A stretch of DNA of 43,394 bases from Actinomycetota bacterium (GTDB taxonomy: Bacteria; Actinomycetota; Actinomycetes; Streptosporangiales; Streptosporangiaceae): contig PMSU01000207.1 in NCBI GenBank assembly GCA_003168255.1, positions 1-43,394 of the forward strand, read 5' to 3'. The notes under the pieces are model-generated. The model worked only from the letters and a program-made list of their open reading frames with translations. It did not search any database and had not been told where the DNA came from. Each line of letters opens with the position of its first letter. The first letter of the stretch is position 1. Made by a program: the position numbers and the translations under genes. This document shows positions 41,183 through 43,394 of this stretch, piece by piece.

Positions 41183-41560
41183 TCAGGAGCAGCAGCAACA
41201 CGGGCAGCAGCAGCAGCAGTAATAGCCGTCGCCCGCTGCGATGCTGTCGAGGTCGCCTTCGCTGAGTTCGGCGGTGTTGACCTGAGGGGTGTCGGGGATG
41301 TGCAGGACGTAGTGGCCGGTCTCGGCGCCGCGCTCCCATGCATCGATCTGGGTGTCGAGGCTTCCCTCGTGCTCTCCGTCGGGGATGGTGCGGACTAGCT
41401 CGATGGTGGCGTTAGCCGGCAGCTCGATGCCGCACTCACGCAGCGCGGCGGCGGGATCTGAGTTGATGCGGCTGGCGAACTCTTCGCTCGACCAGGCCGT
41501 GATGAGGACACGCGTATAGGCGTCGACGAACTCGGCTCGTTCTTGCGGATCCATTGCCAT
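41183..41560 (-). CDS. NHLP-type RiPP precursor B, core DGYY-C5-P-C4-S
   Basis: 125 residues, ATG 41560 with a strong GGAGGT 7 nt upstream. The 110-residue leader aligns gap-free with precursor A (80 of 110 identical by my count): TRVLITAWSSEEFASRINSD, PAAALRECGIELPANA, QIDAWERGAETGHYVLHIPD, ending ELSEGDLDSIAAG. The core is DGYYCCCCCPCCCCS. The C5-P-C4 block and a terminal hydroxy residue (Ser here, Thr in A) are conserved; the residues before it differ fully (DGYY versus LFA). The two Tyr are possible sites for glycosylation, hydroxylation or coupling. First gene of the precursor pair. The upstream 306-bp region should hold its promoter. Confidence 0.95.
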   Translation of the reverse strand: MAMDPQERAEFVDAYTRVLITAWSSEEFASRINSDPAAALRECGIELPANATIELVRTIPDGEHEGSLDTQIDAWERGAETGHYVLHIPDTPQVNTAELSEGDLDSIAAGDGYYCCCCCPCCCCS

Positions 41561-41866
41561 GGGGTTACCTCCATAAATCCGGCCAGCAGGTGGCTTCTCG
41601 CGGATGACATCACGATCTCATCTGTGCTGGCTTAATTCCATACTTCTTTCACGGCTCGGCAGGCGTCTCTTGAACGTCCGCGAATGGCGTAGTAAATTGG
41701 CCAGTGAAGCAAGCAGTGAATGCGCATCCCGTTAGGTATACGCCACAATCGGAGTACGTACTATCTGGAAATCTGTTAAGCATTTCTTTAGCCGGAAGGC
41801 GGTGCATAGAATGCATGCGATCGTGTGGCGGCCACCCGGGCCCGCTGGTGACCAGGACCTGCTGTG
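41561..41866. promoter_or_regulatory. Divergent regulatory region upstream of the precursor genes and the methyltransferase
   Basis: 306 bp, notably AT-richer than its surroundings, with no supported gene. It contains the perfect palindrome AGTACGTACT (41753-41762) in the context AATCGGAGTACGTACTATC, whose GTACGTAC core also occurs before the YcaO operon (26058-26065). Likely promoters for precursor B (minus) and the methyltransferase (plus). Confidence 0.5.
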
Positions 41867-42730
41867 ATGGTCGGCGTCAGCTCCTACGACCCGGCACGCA
41901 ACACAGCCGGTGCGCTGCCCGGCGAACTAGCCCGGCTAGAAGCGCAGGCCGCGCTTACCTTCACCGAGGAACTGCACCTGTTGCGTGAGCTCGGGCTGGG
42001 CGAGCTAACGGCAGCCTGGCCTGTCCGCGACGGGCCTGTCCGCGACGCACCCCCCCGGCGCCACCTGCTGCTGGAGGTAGGAGCCGGAACAGGCGCGCTG
42101 ACCCGGCGGCTGGCGTCAGCGCTGCCTGGCGCTGCGGTCATCGCACTCGACGCGGACGCCGAATTGCTCGGCCATGTGCCCAGCAGTGCCACGTCACGGC
42201 CGGTCTGCGCAGACGCCAGGGCGCTTCCCCTGGCTACCGGCTCGGCGAGCGCCGTGGTCTTCCGGTATGTCCTTCAGCACCTGCCTGACCCGCTGCCGGT
42301 GCTGCGCGAGGCCCTACGGGTGCTCCAGCCGGGAGGCAGGGTCTATGTGATCGATGTCGACGGCGGACTGTGGGGCTTGGCAGAACCCGCCGACCCCCGC
42401 TTGGCCGCGGTGTACACTCGCGCCGCGGCCGCACAGCGCAGCGCTGGCGGCGACCGGCTGATCGGCCGCAAGATGTCTGCGCTCCTGCGCGCGGCAGGTT
42501 TTCAGAGTGTGACCGTGCGGCCCTTCGCGGTCACCAGCGATGACCGCCCCGTCGAGGATTTCGCGCCGCACCTCGGGCCCGGCCGGCTCGTGCCCATGGT
42601 CGAGAACGGCACGCTGTCTCTGGCCGACCTTGCCGTCGCGACCGCCGCCTGGACACGCTTCCGCGCCGACCCGCAAGCGTGGGTCATGTTGGTCGGCCTG
42701 ATCGGGACGGGCGCATCCCCCACCGCCTAG
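41867..42730 (+). CDS. Class I SAM-dependent methyltransferase
   Basis: 287 residues from ATG 41867 (AGGA 9 nt upstream; an overlapping GTG at 41864 is the alternative). Rossmann-type SAM-binding motifs: motif I HLLLEVGAGTGALTRRLASA, the acidic end of beta-2 AVIALDADAELLG, motif II region VCADARALPLATGSASAVVF, then YVLQHLPDPLPVLREALRVL and QPGGRVYVIDVDGG. This is the UbiE/Methyltransf_11-like type used on small molecules and peptides. Placed beside the precursor genes and divergent from them, it may methylate the freed N-terminus, a Tyr or sugar hydroxyl, or the C-terminus. Its stop overlaps the end of a small minus-strand reading frame. Confidence 0.88.
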   Translation: MVGVSSYDPARNTAGALPGELARLEAQAALTFTEELHLLRELGLGELTAAWPVRDGPVRDAPPRRHLLLEVGAGTGALTRRLASALPGAAVIALDADAELLGHVPSSATSRPVCADARALPLATGSASAVVFRYVLQHLPDPLPVLREALRVLQPGGRVYVIDVDGGLWGLAEPADPRLAAVYTRAAAAQRSAGGDRLIGRKMSALLRAAGFQSVTVRPFAVTSDDRPVEDFAPHLGPGRLVPMVENGTLSLADLAVATAAWTRFRADPQAWVMLVGLIGTGASPTA

Positions 42731-42881
42731 CTGAACGGCCGCAGCCAGACGATCAGAACGGTGATCCCGCCGTACTCGCAGATCGGCGGGAGGACGGCCG
42801 CCATGGCAGCGACAAGCGTTTCTGCTTCCACACGGCCCGCGCAAACAGACCCCAGACCAGGAGCGTGAACAAGCTTCCCAT
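42727..42881 (-). pseudogene. Small membrane protein gene, probably frameshifted
   Basis: From ATG 42881, with GGGGAGG ~8 nt upstream, the frame reads MGSLFTLLVWGLFARAVWKQ, a plausible membrane helix, then a basic tail stopping at 42753 (42 residues). Another frame over the same stretch gives ETLVAAMAAVLPPICEYGGI then TVLIVWLRPFS, ending at 42727, which looks like a second helix. One frameshift would join them into a ~50-residue two-helix membrane protein. Family unknown. Confidence 0.3.
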
Positions 42882-43394
42882 GATCACGCCTCCCCAGCCG
42901 CCCGTAGTGCTCCCGCGCTCGCCTTCGGGGTGTGCGTCAAAATGTAGGTCGTTTTGGATCGTGGCTGGTCAGAGGAAAGTTCTGAGGTGTTGCATAACAC
43001 TCAGATCCTGGTCGCATGGACGAGCTGCCGTGCCGGCGCTGGTCAGGGGCCATCTCGGCACCTCTGGTCACCGTGTAGTGCGGTAACGCGACCGGTGACC
43101 GTGCCGTCGCCTGCGCGCAGCACACACTCAGACGGCCTTCCCTGGCCTGCTACGCGCCGAAGATGATCTTGGTTACCTGCAAAATGGACGGGCACCCGTA
43201 GGCGTCTGGCGTGAGTAAGGCTGTTTGCTGCATTTCGCGCGCGGGATCGTGCTGGCGGTCTTGCCGGCGGGGTTGGGGTCAGGCGGGCGGCCTGGCGGGT
43301 GATGATCGGGGTGACGCACGCGACGAGGGGTGAGCCGGCGGCATCTTGCCCGTGGTGGTTCGCTGGCCGTCAGGCGTGCGCGCCGGGTCTCGGC
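42882..43394. other. Right-edge stretch with no supported gene
   Basis: About 510 bases. A minus-strand Arg/Pro-rich frame running in from the right edge and ending near 43172 (ending QTPTGARPFCR) could be the tail of a gene or transposase starting outside the window. I cannot assign it. No tRNA or insertion-sequence ends were recognised. Confidence 0.35.

Noticed and set aside
40715..41560. Cys-rich proteins as metallothioneins
   Set aside because: The Cys are confined to a contiguous C-terminal block after a classic NHLP leader, and YcaO, SagB and C39-exporter genes are clustered with them.
40715..41560. Lanthipeptide reading of the precursors
   Set aside because: No LanM/LanB/LanC-type gene is present and the core has only one Ser/Thr, so thioether rings are not feasible.
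41704..41988. Plus-strand frame of 94 codons upstream of the methyltransferase
   Set aside because: It overlaps the real methyltransferase frame, has no family features, and lies in an AT-rich regulatory region.
43172..43394. Possible transposase tail entering from the right edge
   Set aside because: Only an Arg/Pro-rich tail is visible; no DDE or other catalytic motif and no inverted-repeat ends, so not supportable.

Overview
The window is GC-rich throughout. It carries actinobacterial hallmark families: a DinB/DUF664 gene, an AfsR-like STAND regulator, DUF3618, Tat-exported proteins and a LAL-type LuxR regulator. I read it as a chromosomal segment of a filamentous or related actinomycete. 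I cannot name the genus from sequence alone.

Layout. (1) 1-10.2 kb is a loosely packed accessory region. It starts with the N-terminal half of a SNF2-type helicase that runs off the left edge. Several decayed genes follow: a pentapeptide/DinB-like remnant, a duplicated 3' end of a Tat-exported protein, a frameshifted DinB gene and a sugar-binding-protein fragment. Intact genes here encode secreted or membrane proteins, a glucose-dehydrogenase-like zinc enzyme and a DUF3618 protein. (2) 10.4-14.3 kb holds an NrtR-type Nudix regulator preceded by three operator-like inverted repeats, and a convergent AfsR-like STAND regulator. (3) 14.4-19.8 kb is a co-directional cassette: NERD-like protein, MTAN/PNP-type nucleosidase, STAND ATPase with a Death-like/effector-associated N-terminus, and a WD40 sensor. 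It looks like an NTP-dependent abortive immune module. The ATPase and its WD40 sensor, usually one polypeptide, are split by an ATGA overlap. (4) 19.8-42.7 kb is a large RiPP gene cluster of the NHLP (nitrile-hydratase-like leader peptide)/azole type.

RiPP cluster logic. Two tandem precursor genes (40715-41089 and 41183-41560, minus strand) encode 110-residue NHLP leaders, 80/110 identical by my count, ending in SIAAG. Their cores are LFA-CCCCC-P-CCCC-T and DGYY-CCCCC-P-CCCC-S. A fused RRE/E1-like/YcaO protein would cyclise the Cys residues to thiazolines, and a SagB-type flavoprotein would oxidise them to thiazoles. An HlyD-type adaptor plus two NHLM-type ABC transporters, one with a C39 protease domain, would remove the leader and export the product. 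Surrounding genes suggest heavy tailoring: a P450 lacking the usual I-helix acid/alcohol pair, a Rieske oxygenase, an FAD amine-oxidase-like enzyme, an alpha/beta hydrolase, a SAM methyltransferase and three glycosyltransferases (GT2-, GT1- and GT8-like). A LAL-family LuxR protein is the likely cluster regulator. The predicted product is a decorated, nearly all-thiazole peptide (pentathiazole-Pro-tetrathiazole). I know of no described compound with this core, and I rate it the main novelty of the window.

The last ~0.5 kb (after 42.9 kb) contains no gene I can support.
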